DNA from: Pigmentibacter ruber | GTDB taxonomy: Bacteria; Bdellovibrionota_B; Oligoflexia; Silvanigrellales; Silvanigrellaceae | Direction of reading: 5' to 3' | Length of the DNA stretch: 64,000 nucleotides | Assembly (NCBI RefSeq): GCF_009792895.1 | Contig: NZ_WSSC01000002.1 | Location: 496,001-560,000, forward strand | Part shown: piece by piece, positions 1-8,060 of the stretch | Layout of the letters: every line of letters begins with the position of its first letter | How positions within the stretch are numbered: position 1 is the first letter of the stretch | Notes under the pieces: generated by a model | Databases searched by the model: none | Seen by the model: only the letters and a program-made list of their open reading frames with translations | Told to the model about the DNA's origin: nothing | Translations under genes and position numbers: made by a program

Positions 1-884
1 ACTTTACAAATCATTAAAATAAGTGCACCAGCAACAAGCATTAGTATTTGAATTAATAAATTCATAGATAAAGGAATACTTTTTCCATGATCCATAACAT
101 GCGGACGAAAGTTTTCAAATGCTCCAAAAAATACCACAACAGCAGTTGTTAAAAGAAAGATAAATGTTGCAATATAAGCTTCTTTAGGTAATTTTTCATT
201 TAATAAAGTACTTTCAGAATCGCCATAGATATATTTTTTTGTTTCAGGATCTTTTAATTTTTCTTGAAATTCAGGGTCATCTTTTAAATCTTTCCCCCGC
301 CGGAGGCTCCAAAGACCAGCCATTAAAACACCTACAAAGGATGCAGGAATAGCTACCTTCAAAATATCAATCATGCTGATATATTTTCCAACACCATGAG
401 ATGAAGCAAGAATTGATACTAAAGAAACAACAGCAACCGACATTGGTGAAGCACATATCCCAATTTGAGATGCTACAGAAGCGACAGCCATTGGTCTTTC
501 AGGACGAATATTTTTCTTTATTGCAATATCATAAATAATTGGAAACATTGTATAAACAACATGCCCTGTTCCACAAAGGACAGTGAGTGTCCAGGTAGTT
601 AGTGGTGCAAGAATGGTAATGTAGTTTGGTTTTTTTCTTAATAATTTTTCAGCATAACGCATCATAACTTGCAAGCCCTTAGCGCTTTGCAAGACTGAAG
701 CACAAGAAATAACTGCCATAATAGTTAAAATAACACCAACAGGAGGAGAGCCTGGTTTTAAACCAAACATAAAAGTCAAAATTAGTAAACCAATTCCGCT
801 AATAACACCCAATCCCATACCACCGTATCTTGTACCAAGAAGAAGGCAGCCTAAAATTACAAGAAACTCTAATACAATAAGCAT
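1..884 (-). CDS. dcuB: Anaerobic C4-dicarboxylate transporter, DcuA/DcuB family (3' end outside window)
   Basis: Inner-membrane antiporter that in this family exchanges fumarate, malate or aspartate for succinate. I translated it by hand because it runs off the left edge. The N-terminus is a long hydrophobic stretch with the family-typical segments LCGTGHVVYT, NIRPERPMA and SPMSVAVVSLVS, close to E. coli DcuB, followed by a hydrophilic loop containing FRGKDL-like and YIYG-like motifs and then further membrane segments. The ATG at 884 has a GGAG nine bases upstream. The last bases of the window fall inside a membrane segment, so roughly the C-terminal third is missing. DcuA versus DcuB cannot be separated with certainty by eye; the family call is secure. 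Confidence 0.9.
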   Translation of the reverse strand, partial: MLIVLEFLVILGCLLLGTRYGGMGLGVISGIGLLILTFMFGLKPGSPPVGVILTIMAVISCASVLQSAKGLQVMMRYAEKLLRKKPNYITILAPLTTWTLTVLCGTGHVVYTMFPIIYDIAIKKNIRPERPMAVASVASQIGICASPMSVAVVSLVSILASSHGVGKYISMIDILKVAIPASFVGVLMAGLWSLRRGKDLKDDPEFQEKLKDPETKKYIYGDSESTLLNEKLPKEAYIATFIFLLTTAVVVFFGAFENFRPHVMDHGKSIPLSMNLLIQILMLVAGALILMICK

Positions 885-1042
885 TTGGCTTAACTCCAAA
901 TATAAAATAACTAAGGATGAGAAGTCTTTCTCACCAATTTTATTCTATAATTAAAATTAGTTTTGCGCAAAAAAAGATATTGTCATTATTTAAATACTTT
1001 AATTGATATTAATCATTTATTTTTATTATTTAAATTAATTAT

Positions 1043-1726
1043 TTAAAATAAAAATGGATCATTTTTAGGTGTATCAACAATTAATTCAGCTTTTTCACCA
1101 TACACAGTTTTTCTAACAATATTTCTTTCATCTGTTGTCGTAAACTTACTTTCCATTGTGCTCCAAAAATCTTTTTCAATTTCACCTGATAATTTTTGCT
1201 GAGAAATTTCTTGAGAACGATTGCTGAATTCTTGAAAACATTTAATAATATTTTCTAAACTTTGTCTTACACTGTCTTGAAATTGTAAAGCCATGATTAC
1301 TGGAGCAATCATATTTGCAAGTTCTTTATCTGATTCAGAAAGTTTTTCTAATTGCTTTGATAAATTTGTTGTTTTACTTCCTAGTTCTTTATATCTATCA
1401 CTATTTCCAATTGATTTAGCTTTATCTATATCACCAGCCGCAGCGCTTTCAAAAATTTCATTTGCCATATTATTAGCTTCTGCAGCAATTTTTTCAACTT
1501 CAGAATGTTCATCTGTTCCTTCTTGATACATACTTGTTATCAGACTTTTTACTGTTTTTGCTTGGTCTGAAGAAAGAGAAGATACAGATTGAATTTTATT
1601 CCCTATTTCAAGAGCAGCTTGTTCCGTTTTTGTCACAACATTTTTTAAAATAGTATCTGTAATTTTAACGAGATCTTTTACGATAGAAACATAATTCTCA
1701 TGGGAGATTTTAAAATTATCAGTCAT
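1043..1726 (-). CDS. CheZ/MCP-like helical protein downstream of flagellin
   Basis: A 227-residue, almost entirely helical, soluble protein with no signal peptide or membrane segment. Residues about 140-170 contain the pattern ALQFQDSVRQSLENI. Similar ALQFQD-x-Q motifs occur in the chemotaxis phosphatase CheZ and in the signalling helices of some methyl-accepting proteins. It starts eight bases after the flagellin stop codon, so the two are almost certainly co-transcribed, which supports a role in motility or chemotaxis. It is not FliS, the usual flagellin-linked chaperone, and I see no CheZ catalytic Asp-Gln signature that I would defend. Family membership is therefore tentative. Confidence 0.55.
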   Translation of the reverse strand: MTDNFKISHENYVSIVKDLVKITDTILKNVVTKTEQAALEIGNKIQSVSSLSSDQAKTVKSLITSMYQEGTDEHSEVEKIAAEANNMANEIFESAAAGDIDKAKSIGNSDRYKELGSKTTNLSKQLEKLSESDKELANMIAPVIMALQFQDSVRQSLENIIKCFQEFSNRSQEISQQKLSGEIEKDFWSTMESKFTTTDERNIVRKTVYGEKAELIVDTPKNDPFLF

Positions 1727-1734
1727 AGTTTATT

Positions 1735-2580
1735 TTATCTTCCTTCTAAAAGTTGTAATGCCATTTTTGAAGTAGTATTTGCTTGTTGTAATACACTTGT
1801 ACCGGATTGAAGTAAAATTTGATTACGAGTTAATTCTGAACTTTCATCAGCTATATCAACGTCTTTAATACGACTGTTGGCAGCACTTAAATTTTCTACA
1901 GTGGTGCCTATATTATTAATTGTAGAACCTAGTCTATTTTGGAGAGCTCCTAAATCAGCACGAATAGCACTTACATAATCAATAGCGCCTTCAATGGCAG
2001 TTAATGAATGCTGTGCTCCAGCCTTTGTATCTAGGGCAAGCTCAGATACACCTAATCTATTTGTTTTTACATCTGCTTTGAAAGAATTATATTCTAGACG
2101 ATCAACCCCGAGTATATTGTCTCCACCAGTATTGATCTGGATTTCAAGAATACCACCTGTTCCATCAAGTAATTGCGTACCATTAAATTCAGTTGCATAA
2201 GCAATTCTGTCAATTTCGTCTTTTAAAGCTTGGTATTCAATATCAAGATAAACTCTTTCTTTTGGGCCAATCGTATCAGAGGCTGCTTGGACACCAAGTT
2301 CACGCATACGGATCAGCATATTTTGAATTTCATTCATTCCACCTTCGGCAGTTTGAATCAGACTAATTCCATCGTTTGCATTTCGTTGAGCTTGTTGTAA
2401 TCCTCTAATTTTTGAGCGTAACTTTTCACTAATGGCTAATCCAGCGGCATCATCAGCAGCTTTGTTAATTCGGTAACCAGACGCCAATCGTTCCAAACTT
2501 TGATCAAGCATTTTGCGCGTGTTACGCATATGCCGTTGATTCGTTATCGATGTGACGTTGGTCATTATCCTGTAGCCCAT
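1735..2580 (-). CDS. fliC: Flagellin
   Basis: Structural subunit of the flagellar filament, exported through the flagellar type III apparatus. The N-terminal D0/D1 region carries the hallmark [20 protein letters not shown] and the C-terminal D1/D0 region carries [19 protein letters not shown] and a final ALQLLEGR. At 281 residues it is short, with only a small variable centre, so surface domains D2/D3 are minimal. A longer reading frame opens at 2592, but that ATG overlaps a good ribosome-binding site (GGAG six bases before the ATG at 2580). Starting at 2580 gives the conventional MGYRI N-terminus. It is the only flagellin in the window. Confidence 0.95.
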   Translation of the reverse strand: MGYRIMTNVTSITNQRHMRNTRKMLDQSLERLASGYRINKAADDAAGLAISEKLRSKIRGLQQAQRNANDGISLIQTAEGGMNEIQNMLIRMRELGVQAASDTIGPKERVYLDIEYQALKDEIDRIAYATEFNGTQLLDGTGGILEIQINTGGDNILGVDRLEYNSFKADVKTNRLGVSELALDTKAGAQHSLTAIEGAIDYVSAIRADLGALQNRLGSTINNIGTTVENLSAANSRIKDVDIADESSELTRNQILLQSGTSVLQQANTTSKMALQLLEGR

Positions 2581-2820
2581 TGCGGTCTCCATTCAAAAAA
2601 CGAGATTTGGATTCTTAAAGAATTACATTGGTAAAATGGGTCTCTTTTTTACGCTATCAAATAATGCTTAATTTGGAAGCGATTTGTGTCAATTCCGTTG
2701 TAGGTATTAAAAGCATTGTTTGTTTTTCTTAATTATTAGGAATGTATTTTTTTTGTGTTACAATTCAAGAAGGTAACTTCATTCAATATTTGTTTTAGAT
2801 TTTTAAAAAGGACAGAAAAC

Positions 2821-3609
2821 ATGATTAATATTGAAAATAATCGTTTTCCACATAGCGCAGAACTTTTTAAGTTTTGTAAAGAGGTTTTGAATATCAGAAA
2901 AAATACTACAGAAAAAATAACTGACCAAGATGTTGGAGCCTTGCTAGGTTTTGATCCTGCTGATTGTACACATTGGAAGTATGGTCGAAAAAATATAAAA
3001 TCTATTCAAAACTTAAATCAATTGGCGAAAGCATTAGAAATTGATCCTCGCAACTTAATTGATATTTCACTCGGAAAAAATGTCTTGCTTGATGCACTAA
3101 TAGAATACCAAGGATATGGAGATTTTAATTGCCTAAAAGAGGACAGAGATTTGCTTATCAGTGAAGCTAATAGCGTCATAGAGAATGCAAATGTAAAAGC
3201 GTTGCCTATTTTTGTACAAGAATTTGGAAATACTTTATCTCATATTGAATTTAAAACACAAGAAAATCAAAAAGATTTTGTTTTAACTAAAGAAGAAAAT
3301 GGAAAAATACAAATTTCTTGGCCAAAAGGAGAAAAAATGGGGACTGCTCTTCGTTTTTATTTGGCAAAAGAACTTGCGCAAGTCCTTTTACAAAAGGAGT
3401 CTTTGAAAAATCAATTGTCAAATCCTAAAAATCCAAGTTTAGGAAACACTCTGGCTATTTTCTTGCTTATGCCGTCGTATTTGCTACAAATTGCTTTTAG
3501 CCAATGTGATCCAGCAAGAGATACGGTTGAACAGTTGATGGCTTTGTTTTGGATGAGTCGTACTTTGATCAACATTCGGTTAAAAGATTTTCTGATGTAT
3601 AGAAATTAA
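2821..3609 (+). CDS. XRE-type HTH regulator with degenerate ImmA/IrrE-like domain
   Basis: 262 residues. Residues about 34-85 look like a Cro/C1-type helix-turn-helix (TDQDVGALLGFD, then LNQLAKALEIDPRNLI). The C-terminal half follows the layout of ImmA/IrrE (M78) metallopeptidases, with a helix where the zinc motif belongs followed by a FLLMPSYLL segment. The expected HExxH is KELAQ (residues 183-187), so zinc ligands are absent. If the homology is right, this is a peptidase-dead regulator. The ATG at 2821 has AAGGA eight bases upstream; an upstream GTG extension at 2755 lacks support. ImmA relatives often control mobile elements or stress genes, but nothing nearby shows a mobile element. Confidence 0.6.
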   Translation: MINIENNRFPHSAELFKFCKEVLNIRKNTTEKITDQDVGALLGFDPADCTHWKYGRKNIKSIQNLNQLAKALEIDPRNLIDISLGKNVLLDALIEYQGYGDFNCLKEDRDLLISEANSVIENANVKALPIFVQEFGNTLSHIEFKTQENQKDFVLTKEENGKIQISWPKGEKMGTALRFYLAKELAQVLLQKESLKNQLSNPKNPSLGNTLAIFLLMPSYLLQIAFSQCDPARDTVEQLMALFWMSRTLINIRLKDFLMYRN

Positions 3610-3667
3610 TAGCCTAAAAAGCTGTATTTAGGGCTTGAGTTTCTAACCAACTCATGGAAACCAATTT

Positions 3668-4642
3668 ATGGATTTTGTTACAATAACTGCTTTTTTATTT
3701 TCAGGCATTTCACTTTTAGTATGTGCATGGCTTATTCTTTCAAAACAAAAACTAACTTTAAGTAACAAACAGTTACAGAGTAAAATTGTTGTCTTGGAAA
3801 ATAGTATATTATCACAAGGAGAAAAAAAAGTTTTCTTATCGCCTGAAAGAAAAGAAAAAACTTCCTCGCAAAAATTACAAAATGAAAATAATATTAATCA
3901 ACAAGTATCCCAAGAACTATTGCAATTAAGAAAAGAAAATTCTAAATTAAAAGATGATATTAAAAAAGCAAAAGAAGAAATTAAAGTAAAAGAAAAAGCC
4001 TTAAAAGAAGAGGAAATAGCTAGTAAAAATAGACTATTTTCATTAACAGAAGAAAATAGTCGTTTCATTACTCAATTAAAAGAATTAGACTTTCAATTAA
4101 AAGAGGCATTAAATAATCAAAGAAATAATGTCCCATTAGTTGATTTTGAAAAAAAGATGTTAGAAATTTCTCAGTTCAAAGAAGAAAATACGTCTTTAAA
4201 AAACAAACTTAATGAAATAGAAAAACAGAAGAAAACTCAACAAGCTAAAATTAATTCTTTACAAGAAAAATTAAAATTAGCTGAGAGCGATTTATCACAA
4301 TGGCTTGAAGCTGCTAAAACAAATGATGGAAAGCCCTTAGATCCTTCTTTCATTATAAAATGGCATGACAGGGCAATCACTGCTCGGAAAATGTACAAAC
4401 TTATGCGCCAAATGCGAGAGTTGTCAGATGCGAAGGTGAATTCTTATCAAGAAGGAATTTCTTCTGTTTCGCAATGGGTTTTAAAGCAAAAAAATATACC
4501 TACCCCTTCAGTTTCCTCTGGCGAAGTTCTGGCAGATAGGCTATTAGCTGAAGCTTGGAATGCAATAATGCCTGAGAGTGTGAAGGTGATTAGCGGTATA
4601 GAAATTAAGGATTCTTCTGCACAAGCAAGCTCACCTAGCTAA
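3668..4642 (+). CDS. Membrane-anchored coiled-coil protein, function unknown
   Basis: 324 residues. Residues about 4-25 form one hydrophobic segment (FLFSGISLLVCAWLIL), suggesting an N-terminal membrane anchor. Residues about 60-220 are highly charged, rich in Lys, Glu and Gln, with heptad-like spacing typical of a long coiled coil. A more compact C-terminal part (about 235-310) contains WHDRAITARKMYKLMRQMREL. The overall plan resembles RmuC-like or tethering proteins, but I see no RmuC nuclease core. It follows the regulator at 2821 by 58 bases on the same strand and precedes the TrmA-family gene. I do not recognise the family. Confidence 0.7.
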   Translation: MDFVTITAFLFSGISLLVCAWLILSKQKLTLSNKQLQSKIVVLENSILSQGEKKVFLSPERKEKTSSQKLQNENNINQQVSQELLQLRKENSKLKDDIKKAKEEIKVKEKALKEEEIASKNRLFSLTEENSRFITQLKELDFQLKEALNNQRNNVPLVDFEKKMLEISQFKEENTSLKNKLNEIEKQKKTQQAKINSLQEKLKLAESDLSQWLEAAKTNDGKPLDPSFIIKWHDRAITARKMYKLMRQMRELSDAKVNSYQEGISSVSQWVLKQKNIPTPSVSSGEVLADRLLAEAWNAIMPESVKVISGIEIKDSSAQASSPS

Positions 4643-4706
4643 TAAGTTATTATTATTCATTTCTTTTTGTATAGTTGTTTGAAAATTTTAATATGGTGTG
4701 TTGATA

Positions 4707-6077
4707 ATGAATGAATTCAATCCTAAGCGTAATTTTTCTCGTTCTTTCGAGAGAGGGCAAAAAAAATCTGATTCTAGTTTCCAGAAAAAAGGAAAAACCT
4801 CTTCCTTGACATGGAAGCCTGCAAGAACTCAACCACTGAATATCAGAATGATGACTACAAAAGAGGGAGTTTCTGAAAGAGTTCTTCATGAACAACCTTG
4901 TAAAATAATTGAAAAGTGCAATTATTGTCCTAATCTTGATTTACCATATAAAACGCAATTACTGCAAAAAACGAATGATTTAAAGCAAAAAATTCATTCA
5001 GAAAATTCTTTATTACAAAAAATAATAATTAAAGATTGCGTTGCCTCAGAAGATCGCTTTGGTTATAGACATCAAATAAAGCTTATAGTATCTGAACATT
5101 TTAGCAGTGATCCTGTTTCGCCAAAACGTTGGATTGATGTTGGTTTGTATAATCAGTCTATAAATTCAGTTGTAGATATTGGCCGCTGTCCTGTGCAAAC
5201 TTCACTTACAAATGATATTGCTGCTTTTTTTAGAACTGGAATACGTCTGCATAATTTATCAATATATACACCAAAAAACAGATCAGGATTAATACATAGT
5301 ATAGTTGTTAGAACAACTCATTCTACTAGACAAGCACAAGTTATTATCAACATAACAAAAGATGAGAGTCAAATATTAAAACCTTTAGCGCGCGAATTAG
5401 CAGAAAAAATAATGAATATTCAAGGAGTTTTCGTCCAAATTATACAACCAATGCATGGGGAAGATAATGCTAATTTTAAAGTTACAAAATTAGTAGGACA
5501 GGATGAAATAGAAGAGCAATATAGTGAAGTAAATATAAAATATTCATCATCAACTTACTTGCCTCCTAATCCAAGAATGTATAATAAAATATTCAACAGA
5601 ATAATAGAATTATCAGATCTATCTGGTAGAGAGACTGTTCTAGAATTAAATTGTGGAGCAGGGGAGCTTTCTTGTTTATTTGCTTCATCTGCAAGAAATG
5701 TAATTGCTATTGATTCATCTGAAACCGCATTACAAGATGCAAACAAAAATGCACGTTTAAATTCTATTAAAAATATAGGGTTTTATCATGGTAAAATATC
5801 TGATAAATTAGATGAATTAATTGCTGCAAAAATATTAACAACTTGTGATGTAATTGTATTAAATTCAAGAGAAGAAAGATTAAACTTTTTTTCATTAAAA
5901 AAGATTGTAGATTTAGAACCTAAAACTATACTTTGCTTAGCTTCAATTGCAAATGACATTGTTAAAATAGGCAAAGAAGTTGATGAAGTTGGTTATAAAA
6001 TTGTTTTTATAGAGCCTTATGATACTTTTCCAGGAACAGATAAAGTTTTATCTTTATGTGTAATTCAAAAAAAATAA
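4707..6077 (+). CDS. TrmA/RlmD-family [4Fe-4S] RNA methyltransferase-like protein with altered active site
   Basis: The family methylates C5 of uridine in 23S rRNA or tRNA using SAM and an active-site Cys. Visible here are the iron-sulphur cysteines C65, C71 and C74 (PCKIIEKCNYC) plus C161 in GRCPVQ, and a SAM motif at about 311-325 (VLELNCGAGELSC). The DPPR motif reads LNSR (385-388). The catalytic SCNP loop aligns to a segment where Cys is displaced by one position (C410). The FPxTxHVE motif ends KVL, losing the catalytic Glu. Activity as an m5U methyltransferase is therefore doubtful. A basic, Ser-rich extension precedes the cysteines. The start is uncertain: GTG 4698 and TTG 4701 are alternatives, and none has a clear ribosome-binding site. 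Confidence 0.75.
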   Translation: MNEFNPKRNFSRSFERGQKKSDSSFQKKGKTSSLTWKPARTQPLNIRMMTTKEGVSERVLHEQPCKIIEKCNYCPNLDLPYKTQLLQKTNDLKQKIHSENSLLQKIIIKDCVASEDRFGYRHQIKLIVSEHFSSDPVSPKRWIDVGLYNQSINSVVDIGRCPVQTSLTNDIAAFFRTGIRLHNLSIYTPKNRSGLIHSIVVRTTHSTRQAQVIINITKDESQILKPLARELAEKIMNIQGVFVQIIQPMHGEDNANFKVTKLVGQDEIEEQYSEVNIKYSSSTYLPPNPRMYNKIFNRIIELSDLSGRETVLELNCGAGELSCLFASSARNVIAIDSSETALQDANKNARLNSIKNIGFYHGKISDKLDELIAAKILTTCDVIVLNSREERLNFFSLKKIVDLEPKTILCLASIANDIVKIGKEVDEVGYKIVFIEPYDTFPGTDKVLSLCVIQKK

Positions 6078-6096
6078 ATATCATTTAGAGTTTAAT

Positions 6097-6762
6097 ATGT
6101 CTAAAGAACTTATTGAAAAAATATCTCCAGAAGCAATTGAGCCTATGATGACTCGAACGCGCGATAAAACATGGCAAGCAATTAATAAAATAGCCTCTTT
6201 GATAAAACCCGGTATGAGTGAAAAAGAAGCTATTAAAATGGCAAACCAATATTTAGCCCAGCAGGGAGTTAAAAAGTTTTGGCATCAAACGCATATTCGC
6301 TTTGGTTGCAATACAATTTATAGTTTTAATGATCCCTATCTTGAAAATAGTGTTCTTAAGATAGATGATATTTTTTTTATTGATATTGGGCCCATTTGGG
6401 AAAATATTGAAGGAGATTGTGGTAAAACATTCATAGTTGGTGATGTTACAGATGAGCAAAAAAAAATAACTCAAGATGTAAAAAATATTTTTGATAAAGT
6501 TCAAGATTTTTGGCGGTTACAGAAAGTAACAGGAAAAGAACTTCATGACTATGCTCAAAAAATAGTAATAGAAGCTGATTATCTATTAAATCCAGCATAT
6601 GTGAAGGGGCATAGATTATCAGAGTTTTCTCATAAACTTTATACAAGTGAAAAACTTTTTGATTTAGATTTCAATCCAGCTGGTGAACGCTGGGTACTTG
6701 AAATTCATATATGTAGTAAAGATTTAAAATTTGGTGCTTTTTATGAAGATATTCTCCACTAA
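6097..6762 (+). CDS. M24 (pita-bread) metallopeptidase-family protein
   Basis: 221 residues, consisting only of the catalytic pita-bread domain found in methionine aminopeptidases and Xaa-Pro peptidases. All five dinuclear metal ligands can be proposed: D96 in DIGPIW, D107 in EGDCGKTF, a His at 172 or 179, E202 in WVLEIHI and E217 near the C-terminus. The protein is shorter than Xaa-Pro aminopeptidases and lacks their N-terminal domain, so it could be an aminopeptidase or a creatinase-like hydrolase. The His region is not the usual HGxG form, leaving the exact ligand open. It starts 20 bases after the preceding TrmA-family gene and is probably co-transcribed with it. Confidence 0.8.
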   Translation: MSKELIEKISPEAIEPMMTRTRDKTWQAINKIASLIKPGMSEKEAIKMANQYLAQQGVKKFWHQTHIRFGCNTIYSFNDPYLENSVLKIDDIFFIDIGPIWENIEGDCGKTFIVGDVTDEQKKITQDVKNIFDKVQDFWRLQKVTGKELHDYAQKIVIEADYLLNPAYVKGHRLSEFSHKLYTSEKLFDLDFNPAGERWVLEIHICSKDLKFGAFYEDILH

Positions 6763-6805
6763 TTATTTTTATAGTGTTCTGGTATCTTAACAAATAGGAG
6801 AAAAA

Positions 6806-7519
6806 ATGTTTCGTTCTTTAGTTTCCTCTCTTTCAATTGGATTAGGTATATTAATTTCTGGTATTTTATTAAGTCTTTCTATAAGTAATTTTAAAAATTT
6901 TGATAGATATGTTGAAGTAAAAGGTCTGGATGAAAAGATTGTTAAAGCAGACTTTGGTACTTGGAATATCCAATTTTCTGTATCTAATGATGACTTAAAA
7001 AAAATATATACAGAAACAACTAATGCGCAAAATAAAATTAAAGATTTTTTAATTGCGCAAGGATTTAAACAAGAAGAAATAAAAATAGAAACTGTTAATT
7101 TGAATGATAATAAAGCAAATTTATATGGTAATAATGCGCAAAATGTGCCACATTATACTGCTCAATCTGGAATAAATGTTGCAACTAAAAATGTTGATTT
7201 ACTAGAAAAGTCAGGGCAAAATATTACAGCATTAATTGAAACTGGTATTTTGATAAATAGAAACTTTATCCAATATTCTTTTAAAGACTTGCTCTCTGTC
7301 AAACCAGAAATGCTCCGTAATGCCACTGCAAATGCAAGAGAAGCTGCTGAAATATTTGCTAAAAACTCTAATAGTAGTGTTGGAAAAATTCGCCAAGCTA
7401 CGCAAGGAAGTTTTAGTATAAGCGCAGCTACTGCAAATAATAATGAAACATATGGTGGAGAATCTGAAATTATGAAAAAAATTAGGGTTGTAACGTCTGT
7501 TGAATTTTTTATAAATTAA
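6806..7519 (+). CDS. SIMPL domain (DUF541) protein
   Basis: 237 residues. An N-terminal hydrophobic segment (about 5-27) acts as an uncleaved anchor or signal peptide. The rest fits the SIMPL fold: YVEVKGLDEKIVKADFG, a helical stretch, then KIRVVTSVEFFI at the C-terminus. SIMPL proteins are periplasmic or envelope-associated and of poorly defined function; the E. coli relative YggE is linked to oxidative stress. A good AGGAG lies six bases before the ATG. A rho-independent terminator follows immediately at 7529, ending the unit. Confidence 0.85.
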   Translation: MFRSLVSSLSIGLGILISGILLSLSISNFKNFDRYVEVKGLDEKIVKADFGTWNIQFSVSNDDLKKIYTETTNAQNKIKDFLIAQGFKQEEIKIETVNLNDNKANLYGNNAQNVPHYTAQSGINVATKNVDLLEKSGQNITALIETGILINRNFIQYSFKDLLSVKPEMLRNATANAREAAEIFAKNSNSSVGKIRQATQGSFSISAATANNNETYGGESEIMKKIRVVTSVEFFIN

Positions 7520-7528
7520 TTTTTTATA

Positions 7529-7557
7529 CTAAACAAGTGTGTTTAGGTTTGTTTTTT
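7529..7557 (+). terminator. Rho-independent terminator after the SIMPL gene
   Basis: A six-base-pair stem CTAAAC/GTTTAG with a six-base loop is followed by a T-rich run. It lies ten bases after the SIMPL stop codon, between that gene and the convergent bufferin-like gene. Confidence 0.7.
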
Positions 7558-7580
7558 AAATAACAGAAATAAAAAATATT

Positions 7581-7946
7581 CTATTTATCTTTAATACTTA
7601 GAGAATTATTACTTTTAGTAAAAATAAATCCTCCAAGGGTAAAGCATTCTTTTTCACTATTCTTATTTATCCAAGCAAGAAAACCGTTTTTGGCGCTACA
7701 ATTAGACATACCTGAACAATCAATCTTAGTGCTTTTAGGATACTTATTCTTATAATTTTGATTTGCAAGTTTGATTTGTTCTTCATTTACGCTACAACCA
7801 TTTGTACCTTTGCAGCTATTTATTCCAAAGCATTCCACATGTGAGTCTCCTTTTTTAGGGGGAGCTGCATTTGCATTGATTAAAGTGGCATTTGTTGAAA
7901 TTGCAAGGATTGCAGAATTTATAATCATTTTTTTTGTTATTTCCAT
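7581..7946 (-). CDS. Bufferin-like (BufA2-type) Cys-rich periplasmic metal-binding protein
   Basis: 121 residues with an N-terminal signal peptide probably cut after the ANA at about 27. Six cysteines follow (39, 45, 51, 77, 83, 101) in the arrangement CFGINSCKGTNGC, CSGMSNCSAKNGF and ECFTLGG. This matches my memory of bufferin-2 precursors (CYGVNSCKG, CKGQNACKGQGF). Those are small exported proteins whose cysteines are modified to bind copper and protect against metal stress. Bufferins normally sit beside a DUF692 (BufB) and a BufC maturation gene. Neither is in this neighbourhood, so this copy is an orphan. It stands alone on the minus strand. Confidence 0.65.
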   Translation of the reverse strand: MEITKKMIINSAILAISTNATLINANAAPPKKGDSHVECFGINSCKGTNGCSVNEEQIKLANQNYKNKYPKSTKIDCSGMSNCSAKNGFLAWINKNSEKECFTLGGFIFTKSNNSLSIKDK

Positions 7947-8060
7947 TTAAGTCTCCTTTTTTAATATTATATGCCAAGTAGCAATTTCAAAATGTCAAAA
8001 AGTAAACATGAATACTAATGCATAATTAATTAATATTAAGATGTGTAACTAGGAGGTAGC

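Noticed and set aside
2593-2820. TTGACA on the minus strand upstream of flagellin as a promoter
   Set aside because: No acceptable -10 at 16-18 bases and no sigma-28 or sigma-54 match; the flagellin promoter could not be assigned.
3611-3654. Two small adjacent hairpins after the XRE gene
   Set aside because: First stem needs a bulge, the second has six pairs, and no T-run follows; too weak to call a terminator.
4653-4895. 80-codon frame on the minus strand opposite the TrmA-family gene
   Set aside because: Antisense shadow of a well-supported gene with no ribosome-binding site.
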